Source: JACMLC01 sp963817025 (GTDB taxonomy: Bacteria; Acidobacteriota; Blastocatellia; Pyrinomonadales; Pyrinomonadaceae). From it: 64,000 nucleotides of DNA. The stretch's first letter is position 1. Each line of letters begins with the position of its first letter. The notes under the pieces were generated by a model. It saw nothing but the letters and a program-made list of their open reading frames with translations, was not told the origin of the DNA and ran no database searches. Location: the NCBI GenBank assembly GCA_963817025.1, contig CAWFML010000005.1:186001-250000 (forward strand). Direction: 5' to 3'. Below are positions 8,978 to 17,952 of this stretch, piece by piece. A program made the translations under genes and the position numbers.

Positions 8978-9968
8978 AAGTGAGAGGGCAAAAGGGGAAG
9001 AGGGGAAGAGGGGAAGAGGGGATAAAGCAGCAGCCTCTTTCCCCTTTCCCCTTTCCCCTTTTACACTGCTTCCGGGTGTTTCTATTGTCGGGGCGGGCAG
9101 GCTCGGCACTGCGCTCGGCCTCGCGCTCGCGGCGCGCGGGTACGAGATTGAGAATATGGTTGCGCGCCGCTTGAGCAATGCGCGGCGCGCGGCCCGCCTG
9201 ATTGGCCCGGACACACGCGCCCTCTCACGCGCGCAGCTCGAACGGCTGACGCCTTCAAGCATCATTTTTATCACGACGCCTGACGATGCGATTGAGCGGG
9301 TCGCTACCGGGCTGGCTTCTTCGATGGCGGGAAGCGGGTGCGGGCGCGTCGCGCTTCATGCGAGCGGCGCGCTCTCTTCAGAATCTTTACACGCTTTGCA
9401 GGCGGCGGGCTTTGATACAGGCTCTATGCACCCGCTCATCTCTGTCAGCGAACCTCTCAAGGGCGCAGAGAGTTTGACGAAAGCGCATTACTGCGTAGAG
9501 GGCCAGCCGCGTGCCGTGCGCCTCGCGCGCAAGCTGATACGCGAGCTTGGCGGCAAAAGCTTTTCCATACGCACTGAGGACAAGGCTCTCTATCACGCGG
9601 CGGCTGTGATGTCTTCGGGCCACGTCGTCGCGCTCTTCGACATCGCCACGGAGATGCTCAAGCGTTGCGGCCTGACTAAGAGCGAAGCGCGCAACGCATT
9701 GCTGCCGCTGGTCGAGAGCACGCTCGAAAACTTATCCGGCCAGCGGTCTTCTGCGCGTGCCTTGACGGGAACCTTCGCACGCGCAGACCTCGCAACAGTG
9801 CATCAGCATCTCGCCGCGCTGCGCGACTTGAAATCGCATGATGCGCTGGCGGCTTATCTACTCTTGGGCCGACGCTCGATTAAGCTGGCGAAAGAAAACG
9901 GCGCGGATGTTTCGGCTTTGCGGAAGATCGAGCGCACGCTCAATGAAGCCACGGAGAATCGGAAGTGA
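8961..9968 (+). CDS. Rossmann-like/DUF2520 protein
   Basis: Predicted NAD(P)-binding oxidoreductase-like protein. VSIVGAGRLGTALGLALAARGYE near residue 40 is a dinucleotide-binding fold, IIFITTPDDAI a second strand, and the rest (GSMHPLISV, YHAAAVMSSGHVVAL) matches the DUF2520 partner domain, distantly like ketopantoate reductases and NADP-dependent dehydrogenases. Its substrate is unknown to me. The family core starts near residue 39; the first 38 residues are encoded by a GGGGAAGA/TCTTTCCCC hairpin repeat and are probably an accidental extension. No ATG lies between the repeat and the core. The gene overlaps the end of the giant ATPase gene, which suggests translational coupling. Confidence 0.85.
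   Translation: MAMARKSERAKGEEGKRGRGDKAAASFPFPLSPFTLLPGVSIVGAGRLGTALGLALAARGYEIENMVARRLSNARRAARLIGPDTRALSRAQLERLTPSSIIFITTPDDAIERVATGLASSMAGSGCGRVALHASGALSSESLHALQAAGFDTGSMHPLISVSEPLKGAESLTKAHYCVEGQPRAVRLARKLIRELGGKSFSIRTEDKALYHAAAVMSSGHVVALFDIATEMLKRCGLTKSEARNALLPLVESTLENLSGQRSSARALTGTFARADLATVHQHLAALRDLKSHDALAAYLLLGRRSIKLAKENGADVSALRKIERTLNEATENRK
8989..9062. repeat. Word-hairpin repeat, GGGGAAGA type, inside a coding region
   Basis: The left arm is four GGGGAAGA words (8990-9022); the right arm is CCCCTTT words (9034-9062). It lies within the 5' end of the DUF2520 gene and is read in frame as a Lys/Gly/Arg then Phe/Pro/Leu stretch. Confidence 0.85.
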
Positions 9969-10013
9969 CGGGCGAAAATGGCAGTGGTTTAGTTTGAACT
10001 TGTTATAAGACGA

Positions 10014-10128
10014 AAGAATCTCGCGCAAAGGCGCTGGTGGCGCAAAGCAAGACCGCAAAGGTGTTGAGCTATGCTTTATCTTTGCGTCTTTGCGCCACCA
10101 GCGCCTTTGCGCGAACTGTCTTTTTCTT
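10014..10128. repeat. Word-hairpin repeat, GCAAAGGCGC type
   Basis: A 26-bp perfectly complementary core, CGCGCAAAGGCGCTGG on the left against CCAGCGCCTTTGCGCG on the right, with further imperfect pairing outside it. It lies just after the DUF2520 gene and could terminate it, but has no clear T-run. Confidence 0.9.
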
Positions 10129-10412
10129 GCCATGTTTGAAACTGACCTACCACTGAGAAAAACTCTGGTTAAATGAGATGAGTGGGAGGCACGCCCGCGC
10201 TCATTTGCTGCACTTCCTACACGTGGAAAAGCGGTATGTGCGCTTAGTTTGACTCTCCGTCAAAAGAAGATTATTGTTTCCCACTGCTTGAGATTTGGCC
10301 CGACTCGATCTCCAGAACCCGACTTTTGACTTTCAACTCAACCCGGCACTGAAACAGGCGCGTGCGTGCCGGCCACTGCCAGCGACTAACTACTTTAAAG
10401 GAACTTCTGAAT

Positions 10413-12785
10413 ATGAAAACTGCTTTTCGTTCGGCTTGCGTGGTGATGGTCTTAGCCATGACGATGCTGTTGTTATCAAGCACTAAAGGATACATGCTGC
10501 GCGATGATGAGAGCGCGGCGGCGATGAATAAGATTGCTCCGTGGGTGCTTGAGCGCACTGCGAACGGCGCGCAGGCAGAGTTCCTCGTCGTGATGAGCGA
10601 TCAGGCTGACCTGGGCAGCGCGGCTAATCTAAGGACGAAGCAGGAGAAGGGACGTTTCGTGCGCGACGCTCTGTGGAACAAAGCGCAGGCGACGCAAGGC
10701 CCCGTCTTACAGTGGTTGCAGGAACGCAAGATTGAGCACCGCTCTTTCTATATAGTCAACATGATCTGGGTCAAGGCGGATCAAGCGGTGGCGACAGAGC
10801 TTGCCGCACGGCCCGATGTCGAGCGCATCGAAGGCAATCCGACTATTCAAAACAGGCTCCCGCAACCCACCGTCGAAAATTCTGAGCGTCCTGATAGCCC
10901 GACTGCCGTCGAGCCGGGTGTTAATCACACGCGTGCGCCGGAGGTCTGGTCGCAGGGCTTTACTGGACAGAACATCGTCGTCGGCGCGGCGGACACAGGC
11001 TATCGCTGGGATCACGCGGCCCTGAAAGGCAAGTATCGCGGCTGGAACGGCGCGACGGCCAATCATGACTTTAACTGGCACGACAGCGTGCATACGGGTG
11101 GCGGCACCTGTGGGCCAAACTCGGTTGTGCCCTGCGATGATAACGGGCATGGAACGCATACTGCTGGCACTGCTATCGGTGACGACGGCGCAGCGAATCA
11201 GGTCGGCGTGGCTCCCGGAGCCAAGTGGATCGGTTGCCGCAACATGAATCAGGGCGCAGGCACTCCTGCGTCCTATATGGAATGCTTCGAGTTCTTTCTA
11301 GCTCCGTATCCGGTCGGCGGAACGCCAGCGCAGGGCAACCCCGCGCTCGCTCCTGATTTGACGACCAACTCGTGGGGCTGCCCGCCCTCCGAGGGCTGTT
11401 CTGCCGGAACTTTGCAGGCGGGCGTGGAGGCCCAGCGCGCGGCGGGTATTATGATGGTCGTCGCGGCGGGCAACTCCGGCTCAAGCTGTTCGACCGTCGT
11501 AGACCCTCCGGCGATTTACGATGCGGCCTACACTGTCGGCGCGCTGAACACAGGCACGGATACCGTCGCCTCCTTCAGCAGTCGCGGCCCGGTCACCCTC
11601 GACGGCAGCAACCGTCCCAAGCCGGACATCGCCGCGCCGGGGACAAGCACGCGGTCTGCCTCAAGAACGACTACGACCTCTTATACCAGTCTGAGCGGGA
11701 CTTCGATGGCGACGCCGCACGTCGCGGGCGCAGTCGCCCTGCTCTGGTCTGCGCAGCCGGGCCTGACCAATAAGATCGGTCAGACCGAAGTCCTTCTCAA
11801 TAATTCGACGGTGCATGTCAGCGCAAGCACTTGTAGCAGCGTCGCCAGCGTCTTCCCGAACAATGTTTTCGGCTATGGCCGTCTGGACATACGCTCGGCT
11901 GTGGATCAGGCGTTGAGATATGCCGTCAGACCCTTTGACATGGACGGCGACGGCAGGTCGGATTTCGCAATCTATCGCCCGGATGATAACGGCGCGGGGC
12001 AGGGCCGCTGGTATGTTCTCAGCAGCGCGGGCACGAATAATGTGCAGCAACTCTTCGGCCTTTCGACGGACATCACTGTGCCGGGAGATTACAACGGCGA
12101 CGGCGTTTCGGAGATAGCCGTCTTTCGCTCTTCCGAAGGCGCTTGGTATATCTCGCAAGGCTCTGCACAGAGCTTTATGCGTATTGAGTGGGGAACGAGC
12201 GGAGACGTGCCCGTCCCTGCGGATTACGATGGAGACGGCAAGACGGACATCGCCGTCTGGCGGCCCGCGAGCGGCACCTGGTATATCCTGAAGAGTTCCA
12301 ACAACGGGTTTCACGCGGAGCAGTTCGGCCTGAGCGGCGATAAGGTCGTCCCCGGTGATTATGACGGCGACGGCAAGACAGACCTCGCAGTTTTCCGTCC
12401 AAGCAACAACGTTTGGTATGCACTCAGAAGCTCTAACGGCAGCCTGCTCAGCGTTCAGTGGGGACTCAGCGGAGACAAACTCGTGCAAGGGTACTACGAC
12501 GCGGACAGCAAGCTCGACATAGCCGTCTGGCGGCCTTCTAACGGCGTCTGGTACATACTCAAGAGCACGACCAATTTCACGACCTCCGATTCCATCCTGT
12601 GGGGGACGACGGGCGACGTGCCAGCGCAGGGCGATTATGAAGCCGATGGTAAATATGATGTCGGCGTCTTTCGTCCGAGCACGGGCCAGTGGTTTATCCG
12701 TCGCAGCTCGAACGGCACATTGCTCGGCGCGAGCTGGGGACAGAATGGAGACAAGCCCGCGACGACGGCTTACGTCCCGCAGTAA
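10413..12785 (+). CDS. Secreted subtilisin-like (S8) protease with FG-GAP/VCBS-like repeats
   Basis: An exported serine protease. A signal peptide (MKTAFRSACVVMVLAMTMLLL) is followed by an inhibitor-I9-like prodomain, roughly residues 40-150. The catalytic triad is Asp194 (AADTGY), His246 (NGHGTH) and Ser431 (SGTSMATPH). From about residue 505 to the end run six or seven repeats of about 50 aa, each with a calcium-binding-like DxDGDGxxD motif, an AV(W/F)RP strand and a W-Y-hydrophobic strand, as in FG-GAP/VCBS propeller domains. I chose ATG at 10413 because AAAGGAA lies 9 nt upstream and the signal peptide starts there. Cysteines in the catalytic domain fit an extracellular protein. Probably degrades peptides or proteins outside the cell. 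Confidence 0.95.
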   Translation: MKTAFRSACVVMVLAMTMLLLSSTKGYMLRDDESAAAMNKIAPWVLERTANGAQAEFLVVMSDQADLGSAANLRTKQEKGRFVRDALWNKAQATQGPVLQWLQERKIEHRSFYIVNMIWVKADQAVATELAARPDVERIEGNPTIQNRLPQPTVENSERPDSPTAVEPGVNHTRAPEVWSQGFTGQNIVVGAADTGYRWDHAALKGKYRGWNGATANHDFNWHDSVHTGGGTCGPNSVVPCDDNGHGTHTAGTAIGDDGAANQVGVAPGAKWIGCRNMNQGAGTPASYMECFEFFLAPYPVGGTPAQGNPALAPDLTTNSWGCPPSEGCSAGTLQAGVEAQRAAGIMMVVAAGNSGSSCSTVVDPPAIYDAAYTVGALNTGTDTVASFSSRGPVTLDGSNRPKPDIAAPGTSTRSASRTTTTSYTSLSGTSMATPHVAGAVALLWSAQPGLTNKIGQTEVLLNNSTVHVSASTCSSVASVFPNNVFGYGRLDIRSAVDQALRYAVRPFDMDGDGRSDFAIYRPDDNGAGQGRWYVLSSAGTNNVQQLFGLSTDITVPGDYNGDGVSEIAVFRSSEGAWYISQGSAQSFMRIEWGTSGDVPVPADYDGDGKTDIAVWRPASGTWYILKSSNNGFHAEQFGLSGDKVVPGDYDGDGKTDLAVFRPSNNVWYALRSSNGSLLSVQWGLSGDKLVQGYYDADSKLDIAVWRPSNGVWYILKSTTNFTTSDSILWGTTGDVPAQGDYEADGKYDVGVFRPSTGQWFIRRSSNGTLLGASWGQNGDKPATTAYVPQ

Positions 12786-12803
12786 GAAAAGAGAAGAGCA
12801 TTT

Positions 12804-12862
12804 CCCGCAAAGGCGCATAGAAGAACTTAATTATCTTCTTTGCGCCTTTGCGCCTTTGCGGG
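12804..12862. repeat. Word-hairpin repeat, GCAAAGGCGC type
   Basis: CCCGCAAAGGCGCA on the left pairs with TGCGCCTTTGCGGG on the right, around an AT-rich loop that is itself partly palindromic (AAGAA/TTCTT). It lies between the protease and the malic enzyme promoter. Confidence 0.85.
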
Positions 12863-12910
12863 AGACGTTCGTGCTTTTGTGCCTCAACTCGCTTTCAATT
12901 AAAAACTTGC

Positions 12911-12916
12911 TATAAT
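12911..12916 (+). promoter_or_regulatory. Perfect -10 box abutting the malic enzyme start codon
   Basis: TATAAT ends 6 nt before the ATG at 12923, so initiation would fall at or next to the A of the start codon and give a leaderless mRNA. The -35 region is weak. No Shine-Dalgarno sequence precedes the ATG, which fits. Confidence 0.65.
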
Positions 12917-12922
12917 TCGTGC

Positions 12923-14356
12923 ATGGCAAACACACCGAGCGCAAGTTACAGCCTGACCCTGCGCGTCAAACTGGTGAGCCGCACCGGAACACTCGGAGAA
13001 CTGACGACCGCTATCGGGCGCGCGGGCGGCGACATCGGCGCGATAGACATCGTCAGCGTCGGCTCTGACTTCGTTATCCGCGACATCACCGTCAACGCCG
13101 CCTCGGACACACACGGCGCAGAGATCATCGAAGCCATACGCGACATAGACGGCGTAGAATTTATCAACGTCTCCGACAGAACTTTTCTCATGCACCTCGG
13201 CGGCAAGATCGAGGTCGTCTCGAAAGTCCCGCTCAAAACACGCGCAGACCTCTCGATGGCTTACACGCCCGGAGTGGCGCGCGTCTGCGAAGCGATTCGT
13301 CAAGACCCGGAAAAAGCTTTTACCTTAACCATCAAAAAGAACATGGTCGCGGTGGTGACGGATGGGACGGCTGTCCTGGGTTTGGGCGACATCGGCCCTG
13401 CGGCGGCGATGCCCGTGATGGAAGGCAAGGCGCAGCTCTTCAAAGAGTTTGCCGGAGTGGATGCTTTTCCCATCGCTCTCTCGACCAAAGACCCTGACGA
13501 GATCGTGCGTATCATCAAGGCCATCTCGACTGCCTTCGGCGGTATCAATCTCGAAGACATTTCCGCGCCGCGCTGCTTTGAGATAGAAGACAGATTAAAA
13601 GAAGAGCTGGATATTCCGGTCTTTCATGACGACCAGCACGGGACTGCCGTCGTCGTTATGGCCGCGCTCATCAATGCTTTGAAGATTGTGAAGAAGGAGA
13701 TGAGCGAGATCAAGGTCGTGGTCAACGGCGTGGGCGCGGCAGGAGTGGCGTGCACAAAGATAATCATGGCGGCGGGCGTGAAGAATATCATCGGCTGCGA
13801 TCAGCTTGGCGCAATCTATCGCGGTCGGCGCGAGCACATGAACTGGGTCAAAGACTGGTATGCGCAGAACACCAACCCGAACGAAGAGCGCGGCACGATC
13901 CATGATGTCATCAAAGGCGCGGACGTGTTCTTCGGCCTTTCAGTTCCGGGCGTCATCACGGTCGAGGATTTGCAGAAGATGGCGGACAAGCCTGTCGTCT
14001 TTGCGATGGCGAACCCCGTGCCTGAGATTATGCCCGAAGAAGCAGACCCGTATGTGGCTGTGATGGCGACGGGCCGCTCGGATTATCCGAACCAGATAAA
14101 TAACGTCCTCTGCTTCCCCGGCATCTTTCGCGGCGCGCTCGCCTGTCGCGCCTCGCGCATCAACGAAGAGATGAAGCTCGCCGCCGCGCACGCCATCGCG
14201 GGCATCATCACGGACAACGAACGCCGCCCAGACTACATAGTCCCTTCCGTCTTCGACAAACGGGTGGCCGAAGCCGTCGCGCGCGACGTGGAAGAAGCGG
14301 CCTACCGCACGGGCGTCGCACGCAGAGACCGCGCGACAACCGACTCGATGATGTGA
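12923..14356 (+). CDS. Malic enzyme with N-terminal ACT domain
   Basis: Oxidative decarboxylation of malate to pyruvate with NAD(P)+, linking the TCA cycle to pyruvate. Residues 1-80 look like an ACT regulatory domain (SLTLRVKLVSRTGTLGELT), which suggests allosteric control by a small ligand, as seen in other ACT-malic enzymes. The catalytic part shows MAYTPGVARVCEAI, the NAD-site stretch VVVNGVGAAGVACTKI and the lysine-containing DGTAVLGLGDIG region. The metal-site EDISAPRCFEIE is present. Length 477 aa is normal. ATG at 12923 is chosen because the TATAAT box lies directly upstream and earlier in-frame codons sit in repeat DNA. Confidence 0.95.
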   Translation: MANTPSASYSLTLRVKLVSRTGTLGELTTAIGRAGGDIGAIDIVSVGSDFVIRDITVNAASDTHGAEIIEAIRDIDGVEFINVSDRTFLMHLGGKIEVVSKVPLKTRADLSMAYTPGVARVCEAIRQDPEKAFTLTIKKNMVAVVTDGTAVLGLGDIGPAAAMPVMEGKAQLFKEFAGVDAFPIALSTKDPDEIVRIIKAISTAFGGINLEDISAPRCFEIEDRLKEELDIPVFHDDQHGTAVVVMAALINALKIVKKEMSEIKVVVNGVGAAGVACTKIIMAAGVKNIIGCDQLGAIYRGRREHMNWVKDWYAQNTNPNEERGTIHDVIKGADVFFGLSVPGVITVEDLQKMADKPVVFAMANPVPEIMPEEADPYVAVMATGRSDYPNQINNVLCFPGIFRGALACRASRINEEMKLAAAHAIAGIITDNERRPDYIVPSVFDKRVAEAVARDVEEAAYRTGVARRDRATTDSMM

Positions 14357-14410
14357 AGCTAAGCCGGGGCTTTTTAGCGTTGAGCAGGATTGCCGCGAGA
14401 GGCAAGCGAT

Positions 14411-14704
14411 TCAGATTCTCCCGGCGATGAAGAATGCTGTTCTCGCAATCGCTGAAATCAAAGATTGTTTGTCCGCCGCGCTGCGAATCGCATCCCGTAT
14501 ATCTTTCATCTCCTGTAAGTCCTCGTCCGTGATTGTGATTCCGTTCTGGAGAAGCTTTAGACGGAAGGAAGCGTATTTGCCGCTCAAGTCAACCAGTTCG
14601 GGTTCGATTGCCGAACGCGTCGCAAAATCTCCATCCATGAATTTGTCTTCCAAATCTTCCAGAGCGCGCCGCATTTGCTGTAAAGCGATAGTGTCGTTGT
14701 TCAT
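14411..14704 (-). CDS. Small hypothetical protein, 97 aa
   Basis: I do not recognise a family. The product is acidic and predicted helical (LQQMRRALEDLEDKFMDG, then DLQEMKDIRDAIRSAADKQ), without signal peptide or membrane segment. A strong AGGAGG five bases upstream of the ATG supports expression. It lies downstream of, and on the same strand as, the lipoprotein gene at 15715, separated by 90 bp, and may share its transcript. The local composition is more AT-rich than the surrounding housekeeping genes. Confidence 0.75.
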   Translation of the reverse strand: MNNDTIALQQMRRALEDLEDKFMDGDFATRSAIEPELVDLSGKYASFRLKLLQNGITITDEDLQEMKDIRDAIRSAADKQSLISAIARTAFFIAGRI

Positions 14705-14794
14705 CTCTGCCTCCTGGCATCAGTCTGAATCGTTCTCATAGCGAAAGGTTAGTTTTATGTCTTGATGAGCGAGCGCGATACTCGCTCTTAAGAT

Positions 14795-15715
14795 TCAAGG
14801 CGCTTGAAAGAGCGCGGGGTTGTTGACTTCCGTGTTCCAGACATCTGTCCATATCGGGTCGGTCATGATTTTATTGGCCCTGAAGGCATCCAGACGACCC
14901 ATCGCCGCAGTCACATTAGCGTTGCCGCCGGAGATGTCTCTGATTAAGGTCAGGGCGTTTTTGGTGAGGTCGAAAATATCGCTCACAGAAAAAGACTTGT
15001 AGTTATCCACCAATTCTGAGAGCAGCTTTCCTGCCTGAACCGCTTTCAGGCACTGAGCTTTGGCATCCAGATTGGCTTTGGCTTCATCCGCTTTGAGCTG
15101 GATTAATTCCTGCGCGGCCAGAAGCGAGGTCTCTTTTGCTGCGTCCGGGGCGGATGTCTCCTGCGATTTTGCCAGACGGAATTTCTGCCTCAGCGTCTGG
15201 CGGCGTGCGTCAAAAGGAAAGGGATCATTATCTATAGACTTGGCGAACTGTAGCATCAGCAGCGTGAGCTTGGCGACAACTCTCTTCGATTTTTCAACGT
15301 CTTTCGAGGCAAAGAAGTGGCCGCGCGGCAAAGAATCATACATCGAGCCGAGCAGCTCATAAGCTCCTTCGATTTTGCTCAATTCGGCCTCAATCGGTCT
15401 GAATGCTGCTGCCATCCCCCTGTCTCCGTCCAGTCTTCGAGACACGAAATCTCCGATGTCCGATGTCGTCGAAGGCACGCTCCTGAATTCATTGACTATG
15501 TCTTTTACTTCCGTGTCCGCCATGGGCAGTGCGAGCGGGACACTCTGGCGAAAGAGATTCCGAATGACCTCAATCGAGGTCTTGGACTCCAAACGGAATT
15601 GTGTGGCCGCGTTCTTAATAGCCTCGGCCTTCTCTTTGGTACAGCCGACATTGCCAATCGTTAAGGCGAAGACGAGAAACGCGACCGTAGATTTTATTAG
15701 AAAGCGACGCTTCAT
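14795..15715 (-). CDS. Putative lipoprotein of unknown function, 306 aa
   Basis: The N-terminus (MKRRFLIKSTVAFLVFALTIGNVGC) is a signal peptide ending in a cysteine at residue 25, consistent with lipid modification, although Asn at -3 is atypical for a lipobox. The mature part is helical and charged, with a region of Ala/Lys/Glu coiled-coil character (ELIQLKADEAKANLDAKA). No enzyme motif is visible. GGAGG eight bases before ATG supports the start. The neighbouring 97 aa protein could be a partner, but this is only positional. Confidence 0.8.
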   Translation of the reverse strand: MKRRFLIKSTVAFLVFALTIGNVGCTKEKAEAIKNAATQFRLESKTSIEVIRNLFRQSVPLALPMADTEVKDIVNEFRSVPSTTSDIGDFVSRRLDGDRGMAAAFRPIEAELSKIEGAYELLGSMYDSLPRGHFFASKDVEKSKRVVAKLTLLMLQFAKSIDNDPFPFDARRQTLRQKFRLAKSQETSAPDAAKETSLLAAQELIQLKADEAKANLDAKAQCLKAVQAGKLLSELVDNYKSFSVSDIFDLTKNALTLIRDISGGNANVTAAMGRLDAFRANKIMTDPIWTDVWNTEVNNPALFQAP

Positions 15716-16151
15716 GATTTTAACCTCCGGAGAGTGTGTGTTGAATTGGAGCCGCTAAGGGAAACAATTAGCAGAGCACAGAGAAGTCACAGGCAAACTG
15801 TGCCACGAGGCAAAAGAGCGCTCTATTCGTTCTGAATACTTCTTCCAGATATTTATGTAACTTTGAGGCAAAACCTTTCATCAGGCTGCCCGTGAAGGGC
15901 TGGAAGATTGTCATGCCGGAGGCGTCTCCTGAGACTATGTTTGCGATTTCCCTAACACTCATCAAGCTCTAGCGATTAAGGGAGAGCTGCGGCACGGGAC
16001 GACGATGCTTCTTTACGATGTTGAATAATATTGAGGGGGGCGGCCTGCGGCGTGGAATCGCGCGTAGCCGTCTTGGAAGCAGCGAAATGGGTCTTGATAT
16101 GAATTTTATGTTAACAAACGCATCTCGCCATCAGGTGACCGTGTATTTTTA
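15716..16151. other. Intergenic region, no supported gene
   Basis: A long non-coding stretch between divergent genes. Short ORFs exist (for example 15768-15965, minus) but lack Shine-Dalgarno sequences and recognisable composition. The only clear signal is the promoter at 16152-16181 at its right end. Confidence 0.5.
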
Positions 16152-16181
16152 TTGACGATAGAAAAAAATGTCACCTATAAT
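16152..16181 (+). promoter_or_regulatory. Sigma-70 type promoter of the zinc-ribbon/PstS/OmpA gene
   Basis: TTGACG (16152-16157) and TATAAT (16176-16181) are spaced by 18 bp, one of the best promoter matches in the window. Initiation near 16188 would give a leader of about 140 nt before the ATG at 16329. Confidence 0.75.
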
Positions 16182-16328
16182 CTCGCCGCCAACACCTCGT
16201 TGCATAACGCTTGAGCGGCAGCCGAAGTCATTCTCTCATTCGTCCGCATGCATTCATAAAAAGGCTGTGAACAATAATCTTTTGCTTCACTTCTAATCGT
16301 CTTCAGACATTTGCCGACAGGTTAAATT

Positions 16329-17951
16329 ATGTACTGCTCCAACTGCGGCGCACAGATACAAGGCAACGAGCTTTTTTGTAGAGAGTGCGGTCAGCGCTCT
16401 GCTCCGGTAGTCCGTGTGACCAGACCCGACGAGCAGACGTTTCTTTTGCCTGCCAACAATCCTACAAGCCCCACCAGCCCGGCGGTTCCGACTTCTCAGA
16501 CTTCTCCGCCGCCTTTAGTCGCGCCGTCACCGCCTCTTTCGGTTTCGCCGTCTACGCCCCTTGCGGCCCAGAGCAAAACGAACCGTTCCGCCAAGCTGTT
16601 TCTGGGCGGGCTGCTCAGTTTGGGATTGCTGCTGTTGATTTCAGTCCCGCTCGTCATCTGGTTCATGTTCTGGCGCACGCCCGCAGGCGCTAGTTCGGAT
16701 GTCATCCTTCGTTTGAACGGCTCGAACACGATGGGAGCCAAAATGATTCCCGCATTGGCGGAAGCTTTTCTGCGTGAGCAGGGAGCGAAAGACGTGCAAA
16801 AGATTCCCGGCAAGAATCATGAAGAGATGACGATTCAGGGCGTGTTGCCGGGGGACACCTCGCCCAAGATAATCGAGATCAAGGCTTACGGCTCGGACAC
16901 CGCTTTTAAGGGTTTAGCCAGCGAAGAGTGTGACATCGGCCTCGCCTCGCGCAAGATTAAAGCGGAAGAGATTGATAGGCTGTCCGCGCTCGGAGACATG
17001 ACCTCGCTTGCCAGCGAACATGTGCTCGCGCTCGACGGCATCGCTGTCATCGTTAATAAAGAAAATCCCGTCACGAAATTGACCAAAGATCAGATCAAGA
17101 AGATTTTCGCAGGTGAAATCACCAACTGGTCAGAGGTAGGGGATGGACGCGGGAAGATTAACATCTATGCGCGCGACGACAAATCCGGCACTTATGACAC
17201 TTTCAAATCTCTGGTACTGGGTAAGACTGCGCTCGTGAGTGGCGCGACGCGCTTTGAAGACAGCAACGAACTCTCTGAGCAGGTCGCTACAGACGCCAGC
17301 GGGATAGGCTTCATCGGTTATCCGTATATCAAAAACTCGAAAGCGGTGGCGGTGGCGGAAGGCAGCGCGACCCCTTTGCTGCCGAGTCGCTTTACCATAG
17401 CCACCGAAGATTACCTGCTCACGCGCCGCCTTTATCTCTACACGCCGTCGAGTCCGAAAAATACTTACACGCGAAAGTTCATAGAGTTTGCGCTCAGCGA
17501 ACAGGGACAGGGGATTGTCGAGAAAGAGAAATTCGTCTCGCGCAATGTGGAAACGGCAAAGCCCGCCGTCGTCGCCGATGCGCCGGATGAATACCAGCAA
17601 GTGACCAGCGGCGCAGAGCGTTTGTCGCTCAACTTTCGCTTCCGCGCCGGAAAAACCCAACTAGACAATAAAGCTCTGGGCGATATTGATCTAGTCGTGG
17701 AAATTTTGGGCAAAAGCAAGAATGCCAATCAGAAGGTGTTGCTGCTAGGCTTTGCCGACGGCAAGGGGAATGATGATGTAAACTTGCGTCTCTCAAAGGA
17801 ACGCGCGCTGGCCGTCGAACAGGAATTCAAACAACGCGGCATCACCCCTGCGGTCGTCACCGCCTTTGGCTCAAAACTTCCCGTCGCTTCGAACGAGACG
17901 GAAGAAGGCAGAGAGAAAAACCGCCGCGTCGAGATATGGTTAAAGCCTTAG
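16329..17951 (+). CDS. Zinc-ribbon, TM, phosphate-binding-like and OmpA-domain fusion protein
   Basis: A 540 aa modular protein. Residues 1-22 hold a CxxC-x10-CxxC zinc ribbon (CSNC, CREC), on the cytoplasmic side. Residues 40-85 are Pro/Thr/Ser-rich. A single membrane helix spans 90-116 (LFLGGLLSLGLLLLIS). From about 127 to 400 there is a PstS-like periplasmic binding fold (LRLNGSNTMG, FAGEITNWSEVG, DDKSGTYDTFKSLVLG, SGIGFIGYPYI). The last 110 residues are an OmpA/Pal peptidoglycan-binding domain (LLLGFADGKGNDDVNLRLSKERA, ending NRRVEIWLKP). It may tether a ligand-sensing domain to the cell wall; the ligand is unknown. It is convergent with the next gene, one base apart. Confidence 0.88.
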   Translation: MYCSNCGAQIQGNELFCRECGQRSAPVVRVTRPDEQTFLLPANNPTSPTSPAVPTSQTSPPPLVAPSPPLSVSPSTPLAAQSKTNRSAKLFLGGLLSLGLLLLISVPLVIWFMFWRTPAGASSDVILRLNGSNTMGAKMIPALAEAFLREQGAKDVQKIPGKNHEEMTIQGVLPGDTSPKIIEIKAYGSDTAFKGLASEECDIGLASRKIKAEEIDRLSALGDMTSLASEHVLALDGIAVIVNKENPVTKLTKDQIKKIFAGEITNWSEVGDGRGKINIYARDDKSGTYDTFKSLVLGKTALVSGATRFEDSNELSEQVATDASGIGFIGYPYIKNSKAVAVAEGSATPLLPSRFTIATEDYLLTRRLYLYTPSSPKNTYTRKFIEFALSEQGQGIVEKEKFVSRNVETAKPAVVADAPDEYQQVTSGAERLSLNFRFRAGKTQLDNKALGDIDLVVEILGKSKNANQKVLLLGFADGKGNDDVNLRLSKERALAVEQEFKQRGITPAVVTAFGSKLPVASNETEEGREKNRRVEIWLKP

Positions 17952-17952
17952 G

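Noticed and set aside
11661..12818. 385-codon minus-strand ORF opposite the subtilase gene
   Set aside because: Antisense shadow of the repeats of the protease gene; no recognisable product.
15768..15965. 65-codon minus-strand ORF in the long gap between 15716 and 16328
   Set aside because: No Shine-Dalgarno sequence, no recognisable family, and length is expected by chance; kept only as intergenic.
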